A DNA stretch of 55,055 nucleotides, taken from the NCBI RefSeq assembly GCF_000003815.2, contig NC_049983.1, forward strand, positions 4,877,817 through 4,932,871. The letters run 5' to 3'. Source of the stretch: Branchiostoma floridae. Its lineage: Eukaryota; Chordata; Leptocardii; Amphioxiformes; Branchiostomatidae. The notes beneath the pieces are model-generated. The model ran no database searches. It had not been told where the DNA came from and saw only the letters and a list, made by a program, of their open reading frames with translations. Below are positions 1 through 12,504 of the stretch, piece after piece; position 1 is the first letter of the stretch, and the number at the start of each line of letters is the position of its first letter. The position numbers and the translations under genes are program-made.

Positions 1-600
1 TCCCACTTGAGCTTGGTACTTACCAACCTCTGCTGCCCCAACGTTGTTTCCTAGCGATCATTGTCAGCTCTGACTCCACCGCTACCCCTTGCCCTAGTCC
101 CTCACCGCTGCTGGCTGTGATTGGTCGCAAGTTAATTCAATTTTACGCAAAACATGGCACGCCCTGCCCAATCGGCACGTCTAAAGGCTGCAGCCAAGGC
201 TGTTACCATAGCAACATTTCCCAAGCAGATCGGGTTGTGCACGTCTTGTAAGTTGCATTTAATAATATTGGTTCTCAAGTTGAGCACTCACTGCGGTACA
301 GGTTATAACTTAAGAACGCTGTATAAGATTCGTTCTTGATAACGTTGTTGATTATGATAGTGGGGAAAGGGGTTTCCTGGCTGCAAAATTTCATGTAGTG
401 CAGTGGGTTGAAAATAACATTGCGCCAAGCAAAATATGTGCCAAGCCCTCACGTTGTCACAATGTGCCAAGTCTTCTTTCCTCCTGGAAGCAAATCGAAC
501 ATTGTGGAGGAAGATTTTGATATCTCGTGAACGATCCAAACACACCCATTTGCTGACGGTACAGATGGGCACTTTCACTTGCCCGGGACAATCAGGCTAG
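1..600. promoter_or_regulatory. Possible promoter or first-exon region
   Basis: This stretch is less repeat-like than its surroundings. It has CCAAT-type motifs on both strands (ATTGGT at 120-125, CCAAT at 168-172). A GTAAGT donor is on the + strand at 248-253 and another on the - strand at 23-18. A non-coding first exon of PMCA spliced to 16945 would need such a donor. The minus-strand donor follows a 12-codon ORF starting at 61. All of this is suggestive only. Confidence 0.2.
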
Positions 601-1387
601 TGGACTTACCCAACCATGTATTCAATGTTTCGGGATTCTTCAAGGACAAATGACAGAGCCTCTTTTATGGGTGACGAATTTCGAGTTGTTTTTTCTGTCA
701 GTATTCCTCTTTGCTGGTTGACTGCTGAAGCAAAACTTCAGACTGCCCGGAGCCAGTGGTAAGATTTTAAAAATCTGCAATCTGTAAATCAAGGCCACGC
801 ACCATACAGTTTAAGCAAGTTTAGGTACGGCCTCGAAGCTGCTGTGTTGAATCACATAATCTATACATATAGTTCAGTTTTTTCCGGGATATTTATTTAT
901 GCAGTAAGCACGTGCATTCAATTACCTCAACGCGTTGTTCTTGAGCAGTGTTCCTGGGATGACATGAAAAGAAATGCAGACGTCAGATTATTGCTAGCTT
1001 GTAATACTGCACTACAACCATACACAGGCATTCACTCAGCTATCATCTGCCAACTACATAGATTTGTAGTTTTGTGAGATGTTTATTTTGAAATTGCATG
1101 GCCACAGAAGGAATTTGTGGATCTCTGCAGAAGGCTCTTGGTGTCTTGCATAACTTTATACGTTGTTCTGCAGATGATTGCGGGACGTTTAGAACTTCTT
1201 ATATGTTATAGTTATACAGATTGCCAAACGTTCTGCGGAAGAGCACGGGACGTTCTGCGTCCGTAAGATGCAGAGTTTGTCTTGTGCAATTTGAAACTGT
1301 TGACACTTATACGAAATGTTGTTTCTTTTCAAAGCACAATATTATCTTCTTGTATGAATATTTATTTTATGAGTCTTTTGATGCTGT
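600..1387. other. Upstream DNA, nothing recognised
   Basis: No gene, splice-flanked exon or clear repeat seen. Short ORFs here have no family features. Confidence 0.5.
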
Positions 1388-1581
1388 NNNNNNNNNNNNN
1401 NNNNNNNNNNNNNNNNNNNNNNNNNNNNNNNNNNNNNNNNNNNNNNNNNNNNNNNNNNNNNNNNNNNNNNNNNNNNNNNNNNNNNNNNNNNNNNNNNNNN
1501 NNNNNNNNNNNNNNNNNNNNNNNNNNNNNNNNNNNNNNNNNNNNNNNNNNNNNNNNNNNNNNNNNNNNNNNNNNNNNNNNN
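1388..1581. other. Assembly gap
   Basis: Run of N, 194 positions. Confidence 1.
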
Positions 1582-1860
1582 TTTGTACAATGTAGGTTAG
1601 GGCTGTAATAAGTTCTCTTTGTTGGTGACAGTAGAAGAGCCCAAATATCCCACTTTTTTTATAATGTGTGAGCTGTAAGATTTGAAGAGGCGAGTAGTTT
1701 CTTTTGTCCGTAAATGCGTTGTGTGCATAGGAAAACTTGACATTGAATATTGCCCATTGACACTAGACTCTAGTCTACACCCTGGGCTTTAGGGATGCAG
1801 CCGCCCTGCCATGGTCTGGAAGACCTATCTATACGTAGATAGAAAATTTCTGGTTTAAAA
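1582..1860 (-). mobile_element. LINE 3'-end fragment
   Basis: Resembles 18027-18240 in intron 2 (shared CCCAC...ATAATGTGTG block, TTTTGTC-GT-AATG block and an ACTAGACT...CTGGG tail). That segment encodes the end of a LINE reverse-transcriptase protein on the minus strand. This copy is more decayed and is cut by the gap. Confidence 0.4.
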
Positions 1861-2257
1861 TTGTTTCTGTCGCATACTTGTTATTAGACTTTTGGCATGA
1901 ACAAACAAACTTTCCAATATTATCATTACTTGATGAAATTAACACCAAACATCTGAAAGGTTACCAGTGCCATCAGGGCGAAACATAATCCCCCAAACAG
2001 ATTATGGGTTGACATGTGATTGGGTGTGGTTGTCACATATTTGTCATAGTGCAGAAGCTCCTGACCTCTGACCAGAGCTGTTATCTCCCCTGGATAGTTG
2101 TTGTTTCCTGCTGATGGGTACAGTTGTATTTGTGGGGCAGTGTTGGAATGCCAGGTTGGGTGCTAGAGAGTCATGTTCTCTTATCACAGTAAAGTGTTGC
2201 CTAGAAGTGACCAGTAATACTTTGTACAAAACTAAGAAGGAGATGTAGTATACAACA

Positions 2258-3112
2258 CTAGAGTTCCATGACCCCATACCTTCACCAAATGATTTTATCT
2301 TTTACAACTGCTGTTAAAGTATTGTGTTTGTCATTAATTATGCAAATAAGGTTCTCATTTGCATAAATTATGACAAACATAGACAAACAACAGACATAGC
2401 AGTCTTAGTTGTTAAGAAAGAATGCTTTAATTGCATTCTCCAATAATTTATGCAAATTAGGGCCCCTGTATAATTAATATTCAACCATGTTCATCTGCAC
2501 ATAACTTCCAAATACTACAAGAAGTTCCGGTCATTTACCACAATGGCATTATATAGCATTTTTCATTAATTATGCAAATTAGGTCTTTATTTTGCATAAT
2601 ATATATCTAACAACATTCTTCTCTTTCTCAATTACAAATGTCACATGTTGCAATGGCCCGACAATGAAACTGAGCGTGTTTAGATGATTTCATAATTAAT
2701 TATGCAAACTAGATTACAATTTGCATAATTAATTATTTAATTATATGAATCATTACTTAAGCTATCTACATGCCAAAAATCATAACAATCCGTCAACCCC
2801 TTCTTGTGTTATTCCCTTTCAGAGTCTCGGACTAAACCTGCCCTGCAGTTCCTAAGCAAGCCGCTAGGCGGCCCAAACCAATATCTCTTACTCTCGGCAT
2901 CAAGATCTATCTACCACTTAAAAATCATAGCCGCAGCATGTTCAGAACTCCAAATATTAAACACGGCAGTTCCACTGCAGTACCTTAACAGGCCGCTAGG
3001 GGGGCCAAAATCTAATCGTTTCCAGGTCTCATCAAGACCTACCCACATACCAAATATCAATACAATCCATACAGGCGTTCTTAAGTTATGCTGGTCTTCT
3101 ACAAACATACAT
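2258..3112 (-). mobile_element. Helitron-like non-autonomous element, copy A
   Basis: Read on the minus strand it ends ATGGAACTCTAG followed by T, the CTRR-then-T end of Helitrons. It shares its whole plan with 11735-12504: a GACCTG-AA-GATTAGATTTTGG block, a GGCCGCTAGCGG-type block, a paired 'GGCCC...TAGC..CTTG' block, then several ATTATGCAAAT / ATTTGCATAAT segments. No coding capacity. Confidence 0.65.
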
Positions 3113-3747
3113 ACATAACTAGAAAGGCCGACATTTGCTTAAGAGCAAATACAGCATATTTCAGCCATACCCCTTCCCACGCAACATTGGACTGTTCCAA
3201 ATCACCCCTGCGCAAAAATGGAACATCCTCTTAACAGTACATTATCCCCCAAAGTGGACTGGTATTGTGAATTGACTCCAGGTAAAAACAGAGCTTGCTT
3301 CTATTTTTCAGAAAATGACAATAATCACACCTTCCATTCAGAAAATTTTCATCATGACTGAAAATTGTTGAATGACTTCATGTAATGTCATTAACAATTT
3401 TCAGTACGATAACTAGGTGTAAGTTTAAAAAAGTATAAGCTCCTTGTGATGTGGGTACATTTATTATTGCAATGAACTTTTTTTATTCAAGTAGGGCATA
3501 CGATTTAATAATTATCAAGCAGGTGCAGGAACTGTAGGAGCGTTTGTTTTCTTCAAGCTGTAAAACTGTTAAACTGTTTTACTTTGTATGCAATCAACCA
3601 TCGAGCCTATTCTTATTTTAGTTTAACAACTTCCTGCCAGACCCGGAAGATACGATTGAACCTTGTTCGAGGATTTATTTTCGTCTGTCTGGTCAGTCTG
3701 TTCATACCCTGGCGCTGAGAGTGTTTTATTGGGCTGGAACTCTGGCA
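3113..3747 (-). mobile_element. Second Helitron-like 3' end, plus hairpin
   Basis: On the minus strand the sequence at about 3175-3119 has a 7-bp hairpin (ATTTGCT/AGCAAAT), then GTCGGCCTTTCTAG before T. The same end occurs on the + strand at 45735-45762. The element would extend rightwards from here. An independent hairpin (arms 3356-3375 and 3387-3405) lies inside. The far boundary is lost in the gap. Confidence 0.45.
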
Positions 3748-4249
3748 NNNNNNNNNNNNNNNNNNNNNNNNNNNNNNNNNNNNNNNNNNNNNNNNNNNNN
3801 NNNNNNNNNNNNNNNNNNNNNNNNNNNNNNNNNNNNNNNNNNNNNNNNNNNNNNNNNNNNNNNNNNNNNNNNNNNNNNNNNNNNNNNNNNNNNNNNNNNN
3901 NNNNNNNNNNNNNNNNNNNNNNNNNNNNNNNNNNNNNNNNNNNNNNNNNNNNNNNNNNNNNNNNNNNNNNNNNNNNNNNNNNNNNNNNNNNNNNNNNNNN
4001 NNNNNNNNNNNNNNNNNNNNNNNNNNNNNNNNNNNNNNNNNNNNNNNNNNNNNNNNNNNNNNNNNNNNNNNNNNNNNNNNNNNNNNNNNNNNNNNNNNNN
4101 NNNNNNNNNNNNNNNNNNNNNNNNNNNNNNNNNNNNNNNNNNNNNNNNNNNNNNNNNNNNNNNNNNNNNNNNNNNNNNNNNNNNNNNNNNNNNNNNNNNN
4201 NNNNNNNNNNNNNNNNNNNNNNNNNNNNNNNNNNNNNNNNNNNNNNNNN
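3748..4249. other. Assembly gap
   Basis: Run of N, 502 positions. Confidence 1.
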
Positions 4250-4309
4250 GAGTTTTATAGAATAGAATTTGACGCAGAACAGCGTTTTTGCGTGGGTATT
4301 TTGTTTTGA

Positions 4310-5700
4310 AACATGTCCGTGGGAATATCAGCGAGGCGGCGACGTAGGGATATCAGACCGTCAACAAAAGTCGCACGGCGGCTAACGGCGCAGCGAAGAT
4401 ACTAGCGCTATAAATAAGCGCTTCAACTAAGGATGGCAACCCGTACAATATTTTTGTATACTGTTGAGCTAAGTAAAGTTTGTTGTTTATGAGGTTTTAG
4501 TTGTCTTTGAAGCTTTGACCCGAAATATTTTAAAGTCAAACTGCTGAAGAGAAGTAAGTGACTGCTACGATTATCGTAGATATGGCCCTAAAAAAACTGA
4601 TAAAAGAAGCCTTCTCAATAGCCTAAAATGCAAGAGCTTCCGGGGGGGCTTCGCCCACCTGGGTCCACCCCACAGTGGCCCTGCCCCTGGACCCCGCCAG
4701 GGACATTCGGCGGCCCCCGGACCCCTGTCCGACGCTTTGAAAAAATCCTGGCGAGAAGTCTGTACGGCCTGAGTCTTCAAGTTAACGTATTGTGTGGTCC
4801 CGCTTATGAATATTAATTAGCCTTCGCTTTCCTCTTCGCTGATTGGCTGAACCATTAATTGAATTAACTCTTCCTGCCGGCTAGACGCAGGTGCAGATGT
4901 CGGCTCTGTGGGGTGAACGTCCGAAAGGTCACGGCATGGAGAACGAAAGAAAACCAATTTCCCCTAAAAAAAGTGCTGTAATTAAGCCCTTTACAGTACT
5001 TTATGCCAAAAATTTTACTTGGATCATTTTACCAACTATATTATGCCTATCTATACCAAATGTTACTCATACCAGGGTACAGGGGTGCAAAATATACCGT
5101 TATAAGACCGTCAACAACAGTCGCACGGAGCTAACAGCGCAGCGAAAATACCATCGCTAGCGTTTCAACTTCGGATAACAAGTTATAAGTACTGTTGAAC
5201 TCAGTAACGTTAAAGTTTGTTTTTAGTTGCCTTTGACGGTTTGACCTGAAACAGTGTTACGCTAAACTCCTGAAGAGAAGTTAAGTGACTGCTGCGATTA
5301 TCATAGATATGCCCCTAAGAACTGATACAATATAAAGCCTTCTGAATAGTCTAAAATGCGAGAGCCTTAGGCGGGCTTTGCTCCCCCTGGCGGGAACACT
5401 GCTATATACGGGATCATGAGGCCCCACTTATGAATATTAATTAGCCTTTGGCCTCCTCTTCGCTGATTGGCTAGGTCTTTGATTCAATTAACTCTCCGGC
5501 TGACGCGCACAGGTGTGGCTCTGTGCGGGGTCACGGAAGGTCACGTCAGGAGGCCAAAAGAAAACAAATTTCCCCTCAGAAAAGTGCCAAAATTAATCAT
5601 TTTAAAGTTGTTTATGTCAAAAATTTTACTTGAATCTTGTTACCAAGTATCTAATGCCTATCTATACCAAATTTCAGGTCATTTAATTGTAATACCAGGG
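4310..5700. repeat. Two diverged direct copies of a ~0.65-0.75-kb unit
   Basis: Unit 1 (about 4310-5085) and unit 2 (about 5095-5700) share in order GTCAACAA-AGTCGCACGG, GACTGCT-CGATTATC, AATGC-AGAGC, GAATATTAATTAGCC, TCTTCGCTGATTGGCT and ACCAGGGTACAGG. A GC-rich block at 4640-4760 (CCCGG-rich, with a self-complementary GGGGGGCTTCGCCC) is largely missing from unit 2. No coding capacity. Confidence 0.7.
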
Positions 5701-6250
5701 TACAGGAGCCAAAAGTGTCCTTTTTTTGGTCAAAAATTGGCCAAAAATCGCAAAAATAAGCATTTTGTTGCACTGTACACCAAAAGTGTTATTGAATTTA
5801 TATGAAGGGATTATCAAGGCACATCTGTGTCAAATTTCAGCTCATTCGGTTGCAATACCAAGGTACAGGAGCCAAAAGTGTCCTTTTTTGGTCAAAAATT
5901 GGTCAAAAAATCGCAAAAATAAGCATTTTGTTGTACTGTACACCAAAAGTGTTCTTACATTTATATGGGGGCATTATCAAGGCACATCTCTGTCAAATTT
6001 CAGCTCATTTGGTTGTAATACCAGGGTACAGGGGCCAAAAGTGTCCTTTTTTGGTCAAAAATTGGTCAAAAAATCGCAAAAATAAGCATTTTGTTGTACT
6101 GTACACCAAAACTGATATTGAATCTATATGGGGGACTTATCAAGGCACATCTGTGCCAAATTTCAGCTCATTCGGTTATAATACCAGGGTACAGGGGGCC
6201 CAAATATACAGTTTTGGTCTTAAGATGACCAAAAAACCTTAATAAAATCA
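5640..6250 (+). repeat. 163-bp tandem satellite, about 4 units
   Basis: Phase-marker GGRGCC-AAAAGTGTCC recurs at about 5705, 5868, 6031 and 6195, steps of 163, 163 and 164. Each unit holds CAAATTTCAG-TCATT, ACCAGGGTACAGG, TTTTTGGTCAAAAATTGG and GCATTTTGTTG-ACTGTACACC. The same family in opposite orientation lies at 44920-45600. ORFs across it arise only because the unit is AT-rich and open. Confidence 0.9.
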
Positions 6251-6399
6251 TTTAAGAGACAGATATGGAAAAAATGAAAAAAACACCCGAGGGTATTGGC
6301 CCACTCTACCCTTGTGCCAAATTTCAAGTCATTCGGTTGAGGAACAACGGAGATACCGTGTTCTGAAGATTTGACAGGAGAAAGAAAGAAAGAAAGAAA

Positions 6400-7330
6400 C
6401 ATTACGAATACAATATATTTCACCATACCTATGGTATGGCTGAAATATAAATACATACATACACACGCTACCCAAAACATAACCTTCTCGGCGAAGGTAA
6501 CAAGCATGATATAGCCTAGCCTGGGTACCATCCAGGTAGCAGCTCGCTTCTATGTCCTGGATTGGTTTCATACTTGGTGTGCTGGTGGGGTGTGACGAAC
6601 ATTGGAAATGATTAGATTTTGGTCGCCCCTAGCAACATCCCTTGGTACTGCAACGGAACTTCCGGTTTTAATATCTCTTGTTCTGAACAAGCTGTGGTCA
6701 CGATTTTGGGGTGTTCAATAGCTCTGCGCTTGGGCTCCCTGGTGACTAGGGTTGGAATCGCAGGGGCATTTTTGTAAAAAGAAATAAGATAAGATAGGGA
6801 TAACGGATAATTTTTAGTATCTGGGTAGCTTTGATGAAGATGTATAATGAAATAGAAATTATGCAAATGACCTCATTCAGGGCTCGAAATATATTTTTGG
6901 CCCAACTTACACTTACTTACACATCCTAACATATGATGAAACCAACTTGCACTGGTTTGGTCTGAGAGTACGTGCACCATACCAATTTTACATGCACAAA
7001 CTTGCATATGCATTGTGGTATTTCAAGCCCTGTAATTAATGACAATATAGCAGGGTTTTTTTTTTCAATGTTTCTCTTGTCCCGGACATGATACTGTCTT
7101 AACATTGCTGTAGCAGGTACCTTACGACGTCAGGACAAGGTGGGGCAAGTTTCAGCCCCCTAAGGTTGCAGTTGAGAACTGCAGGGCCAGTTGTCAAAAC
7201 ATTCCAAAGAAGAAAGGAATGATGGATTTCCATCATTTCTGTTCATTGGGTAGCTTAGGCAAAGATGTACACAGTGATATGCATGTTATGCAAATGACTT
7301 CATTTGGATAATTTGAGTTTTTTTTACGTT
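6400..7330 (+). mobile_element. Helitron-like element, copy D (degraded), with nested small TIR element
   Basis: Contains a hairpin (CCATACC/TATGGTATGG) near 6420 and a second (ACCTTC/GAAGGT) at 6482-6499. Then come the TGGATTGGTTTCATACTTGG, TTAGATTTTGG and TCTTGTTCTGAACAAGC blocks shared with 14466-15436. A small element of 155 bp with ends CAGGGCTCGAAAT / ATTTCAAGCCCTG is inserted at 6878-7032. The 3' terminal CTAG was not found. Confidence 0.5.
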
Positions 7331-8340
7331 GGGGCTGTTTTGACTGTCTCTCAGAAATTCGCTAGCGCTTCTCAAACCTTTTCGGACCTTGCAATGTTTC
7401 CAATAGAAAAAGGTGCCTTGTCGCTGACCGACAGACTTAGTTAAAAAAAATTTTCACCAAAAAATTGCTAATTTGGGACCATTCTTTGCTTAAGATATTA
7501 TGAGACAACGATCTGAAACATGATAGCTAATGTCTGAAAATGTTGCAGGGCTCCTCCAAGTGGGAGTTTTGTTTTTGTTTGACGAGTGGTTTGCAGAAAC
7601 CCTTGCTGCTTTCAGTACCCCTCCGGCTTTACTGGGACACGAAATCACGCTAGAGACACCTGAAATCCGCATATAAATGCATGTTTTCTCGAAAATGGAA
7701 AAGTTCTTTGAATTATGTATTCCATCACTAGAATGTTGCAATATGATCATGGAAAATAGCATTGTTTTGCGTTTCACTCACTCACTCACTCCAGCGAGCT
7801 CGCTCGGAATCTTCACATAACTAGTTTCAAAATGTAATAATTTCAAACCAAAATTGCTTGCTGCCACTTCTACAGCTTGACAAATCAGAGCACGAGTTCT
7901 AAGGGGGTTCCCCCTTTATTGAGAATGCAGCTTTAATTTAGTGTCAAATAATCAGAGGCTCGTATTGCGTGTACCTCATGCCAGCCTTGCAGATAGCACA
8001 GGGCTACCCTGGGACTTTGTACTGCTGTACAAATTTAACATGTATTTCTCTGGGAGAATGCCGGGACCAATGTTTCATTATGGTTGAAAATGCGTTTGTA
8101 TAACTATACTATAAGTTTTTCTTTGAATAGCCCAGTAAGATCAAACGCTTCAATGTCTTGTCCCATAATATAATGGAGTTTCAGCCTTTTTGTCAGATAC
8201 ATATTCTGGCATGAGACTCTCAGCACATACTGACATAACATCAAGCCACAGAAAATTTTTAGAGTGAATTACTCACTACGCACAATGAATCAAAATGTAG
8301 TTTCGATCCAGAAATTGTATCATTTTGTGGATATATGACT
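7331..8340. other. Intergenic DNA, nothing recognised
   Basis: No gene or clear element seen. A short CACT-rich run lies near 7777-7791. Confidence 0.5.
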
Positions 8341-8767
8341 GCAAGATAACAAGGTGTTGGTGTTGAATTCTGGTAGCGTTTTGCTAAAGATTCCGTGGCT
8401 GGACACTAGGTGTGACAAGAAAACATCAAAGAGTGCTGTGCTGTACGAAGCATGGCCGCACTTTGTGGGGTACGTCCTGTTGTGGTTGGTGGCAAAAAGG
8501 AGGTGCACCCTTTATTGAGGTCTTTCTGCCGACTATCTCAGCTCGCATGGAAGGGATTGTGATGGGTCCCACATCGGGGATGCACACTTTATTTGGGGCA
8601 CGTTCTTTATCACAGGAAATACGGTAGATTCCAAATTTTAGTATGTCCATAATCAAGGGTCCTCTCGACAAACTAGAACTCTCCAGTATATGATAGTTTG
8701 TAGGCCAGACTATATATGCATTGCCGAAGTAAGATGTATGTTTTCCCCTTTGTGGGCCCATGATGCG
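8340..8767 (+). repeat. Interspersed repeat also found in intron 5
   Basis: The stretch around 8490-8630 (GGAGGTGCACC, then ACTATCTCAGCTCGCATGGAAG, then GGGATGCACACTTTATTT) matches the minus strand of 25400-25540 and 26890-27010. Both sides are too decayed to classify. It is cut by the gap at 8768. Confidence 0.5.
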
Positions 8768-9578
8768 NNNNNNNNNNNNNNNNNNNNNNNNNNNNNNNNN
8801 NNNNNNNNNNNNNNNNNNNNNNNNNNNNNNNNNNNNNNNNNNNNNNNNNNNNNNNNNNNNNNNNNNNNNNNNNNNNNNNNNNNNNNNNNNNNNNNNNNNN
8901 NNNNNNNNNNNNNNNNNNNNNNNNNNNNNNNNNNNNNNNNNNNNNNNNNNNNNNNNNNNNNNNNNNNNNNNNNNNNNNNNNNNNNNNNNNNNNNNNNNNN
9001 NNNNNNNNNNNNNNNNNNNNNNNNNNNNNNNNNNNNNNNNNNNNNNNNNNNNNNNNNNNNNNNNNNNNNNNNNNNNNNNNNNNNNNNNNNNNNNNNNNNN
9101 NNNNNNNNNNNNNNNNNNNNNNNNNNNNNNNNNNNNNNNNNNNNNNNNNNNNNNNNNNNNNNNNNNNNNNNNNNNNNNNNNNNNNNNNNNNNNNNNNNNN
9201 NNNNNNNNNNNNNNNNNNNNNNNNNNNNNNNNNNNNNNNNNNNNNNNNNNNNNNNNNNNNNNNNNNNNNNNNNNNNNNNNNNNNNNNNNNNNNNNNNNNN
9301 NNNNNNNNNNNNNNNNNNNNNNNNNNNNNNNNNNNNNNNNNNNNNNNNNNNNNNNNNNNNNNNNNNNNNNNNNNNNNNNNNNNNNNNNNNNNNNNNNNNN
9401 NNNNNNNNNNNNNNNNNNNNNNNNNNNNNNNNNNNNNNNNNNNNNNNNNNNNNNNNNNNNNNNNNNNNNNNNNNNNNNNNNNNNNNNNNNNNNNNNNNNN
9501 NNNNNNNNNNNNNNNNNNNNNNNNNNNNNNNNNNNNNNNNNNNNNNNNNNNNNNNNNNNNNNNNNNNNNNNNNNNNNN
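8768..9578. other. Assembly gap
   Basis: Run of N, 811 positions. The long ORFs across it are artefacts. Confidence 1.
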
Positions 9579-10161
9579 TGGTGAAAGTTTGTTTGTAACT
9601 GAAGACATTAGCAGGTTAAGTTTGGCAGCCACGCGCTTGGGCAGACATACAGTTCTGGCTTCTCTGGTGCGGTCAAAAGCGAAAAAGTGGTCATTGACTA
9701 ACTGTAGTTTGTAATTGCTATGAACAACAAACGTATGGATTTTGGTCACTGGCAATTTCTTTTCCATTTTATGAAGTAAATATGCACAACATATAGAACG
9801 AGAAATCTGCTGACATTTCATGTGAACGCGACCATGTAAAACACAGAGACGTACATCGTAAAGTACCAATTACGCAAACTGACACGTAATTTACATATTT
9901 AACGAGGAACATTTATATATGTAGTGTTATCATTATGGGACTCAAACACCTGTAATAATGATATATCTGATTTATGGCAGGTGGAACATTTACAGATACC
10001 AATTATGCAAATAAGTTGCATAATTAATGTAAAAGTGGCATAATTCTTAGTGTTAAATGATTGGACAATCAACATTCCAGTGGAAGCTATTTAAAGGTAT
10101 ACTTAACGAAGCATAGATTATGTAAATATGGAAGTCATATACATAATCAGAGTTTCATGGA
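9579..10161. other. AT-rich intergenic DNA
   Basis: No gene seen. ATTATGCAAATAAGTTGCATAATT at 10000-10025 is palindromic and like the subterminal repeats of the Helitron-like family. Confidence 0.4.
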
Positions 10162-10511
10162 TAGGGCTCGAAATCCTTTTTTTTTTTTCATACCTGCACT
10201 GGCGCAGCCAACATGCAAATTACCTGCAGTCCTACACCAGACAAATTTTACCTGCACAACTCAGAATTTAGGAAGTAAGGATCATACTAAAATTGTTCAG
10301 GAACCATTGCTATTTTTCTTTTATACTTTATAGGTGCTAAGAGTCAATGTAGCTAAAAACAACCCATGTACATCTACATGATAGGATATTTATGTATAAA
10401 ACCCAGTACATGAACCAGTGCAGGTTAGGTGCAGGTAGACACCAGAAATACCTGCACAGCTCCAATTTTACCTGCACTAACCTGCATATGCAGGTGATAT
10501 TTCGAGCCCTG
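10162..10511 (-). mobile_element. Short TIR element, family GCR-1, copy 1
   Basis: Ends AGGGCTCGAAAT / ATTTCGAGCCCTG form a terminal inverted repeat. The interior carries repeated ACCTGCAC / GTGCAGGT blocks, palindromic with each other. Three more copies lie at 15625-16906, 30391-30665 and 39033-39359. Non-coding; the CAGGG ends suggest hAT affiliation, but no clear 8-bp target duplication is visible here. The family name is mine. Confidence 0.75.
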
Positions 10512-11734
10512 GTGGAGATATGAGGTTTCACTAGAGGTGGAAACTGTTACCAATTTATAGCAATTGTAAGAACCATGGTAGATCTATTACATAAAATAGG
10601 GTCGGTCAAATCCAGAAAAGGCTGTATAGTATAGAGACTGTAGAGATGAATGGTTTATGGTATATAGGAAGAAAATTACAGGCCATCTATATCATTGTCA
10701 AGCATGTATTTGATAAGGCTTACTAATTTGTAGCTATATTTGGTAAGATGATTTAAGTGTCCCTGCCCCATTGTTACCTACCAGTTTATGTATGTCTGAA
10801 TAGTACTTGTGCTTCTCAATAATTCATAACCATGTATTGCATTCTGTATTTCAAAATCATCCCATTATATATTCTAATCCAAACTTTCCATACTTGTTAG
10901 ATTGATTGTTGTCTGTACAAAACTACAAAATAGAATGCCTTATTTGCATACATGTGACAGAATTATATCCTTATTTGATGATGTTCGTCTATCATAAGTT
11001 GATGAGGACCTTGACTTCAGCTTCAGTAATAGTTCAGTCTCCTTATTTACATAGTTGTGAGCAGTAACATGTTGGTTTACTAGAAGATTCAGAGTTTTTT
11101 AAACAATTGGGGGCCGGTCTGACTGTTCCTCACAAAGGTGCTAATCTAAGAGCTTCTACAACAAGTAACATCAGGAAAATTATTGAATATATTTCACTCC
11201 CATACCTAGGGTATGGTGGAGTAAAATATAATAAGGCTTCACTATGAAAATGACTGCAATGGTGGCACAGAATATTATGATTGAATATTCATACATATAT
11301 ATATACTAACACAGTCTAGTAACATGTGTAGGTTCGATTAGGGTGAATATCATCAGACATATAATATGTAATGTTGGACATCGTTCTCAACCCAAAGAAA
11401 GATATTAGCAACTGAATTTTTTTTATTTTAGAAACTGATATTTGACTTCTTTGCATATCTGCATCAATCATGAGCAAAGACTTGTTGGCGAATGAGTCAT
11501 ACTTCATATCCATCACGTAGGAAAGTTTAGTAGACGTGAGCATGTTAAGTCACGTATTATGCATTGTACCCATTACTTATTGCTTTCTGTTCCAATTCAG
11601 TTTAGCGTCTGTCTTAGGCGTATTGTAAGCAGAATACCCGGTAAGATACATGAAATAGTCCATCTTGACATGTATCTTGTCCTTTCTCAGTACCCAACAT
11701 GTAAACAGGTCCCAATGTTTGTCTCTGGCGAGTG
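10512..11734. other. Intergenic DNA, nothing coding
   Basis: Contains only an imperfect hairpin at 11198-11233 (arms about TTTCACTCCCATACC / GGTATGGTGGAGTAAAA), related to the one at 6409-6440. Confidence 0.45.
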
Positions 11735-12504
11735 TTCGTGTAGAAGATCAGCATAACTAGAGAGCGCCTAGATGGTATTCATTTTGATATTTTGGCATAT
11801 GGGTAGGTCTTGATGAGACCTGAAAGCAATTAGATTTTGGGCCCGCTAGCGGCTTGTTACAGTACTGAAACAGAACTTCCAGGCTTGATATCTGGGGTTC
11901 TGGACATGGGGCCAACAGTAAGTAGTGTAGGTTTGGGCCCTTAGCAGCTTGTTTTAGAACTGCAAGCGCTGGTCCAGTGTCAGGCTTTGAAAGGGAATAA
12001 TTCAACAAGGCATTGATGGATCGTTATGGTTTTTGGAATGTAGATAGCTGAAGTGATGCTTCATGTAGTTAAATAATGATTATGCAAATTGTAATCTAAT
12101 TTGCATAATTCACGTGGAAATTGTCTAAACCACCTCTGTTCAATCATAGGCTTATTGGAACGTGTGACATTTGTAACTGAGTAAGAGGAGAAAATTGATG
12201 GATAGATATTATGCAAAAATGAGACCTAATTTGCATAAGTTATGAGAAAATGTCATAATCCTATTATGGTAAATGACAGGAATTCTTGTGGCATTTAGAT
12301 ATTAACTTATGTGCATAAATTATCTACGAGTTAAGCCTTCTTTCTTAATATATATTGCAGTACATCTGTTTTTTGGATAGAGAAGGTCAACTAATTTATG
12401 CAGATAAGGACCGACCTTATTCGCATAATTTATGACAAGCAATTAATACGTCAGTTTTAAAGGGTGATATCATTTGGCGAAGGTATGGGGTCGTGGAACT
12501 CTAG
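11735..12504 (+). mobile_element. Helitron-like non-autonomous element, copy B
   Basis: Same arrangement as 2258-3112 on the opposite strand, starting near GTAGAAGATCAGCATAACT and ending GTGGAACTCTAG before T at 12505. ATTATGCAAAT-type subterminal repeats occur at 12081, 12210 and 12310. No ORF of a Rep/helicase is present. Confidence 0.65.

Noticed and set aside
5467-6242. Overlapping + strand ORFs of 112-146 codons
   Set aside because: They run through the 163-bp satellite and repeat with it; no codon signal beyond the repeat.
7777-7805. CACT repeat followed by AGCGAGCTCGCTCGG
   Set aside because: Simple repeat with a short palindrome; no further support for a regulatory role.
8673-9869. 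398-codon minus-strand ORF and overlapping + strand ORFs
   Set aside because: Most of the length is the N gap; the real residues show no family features.
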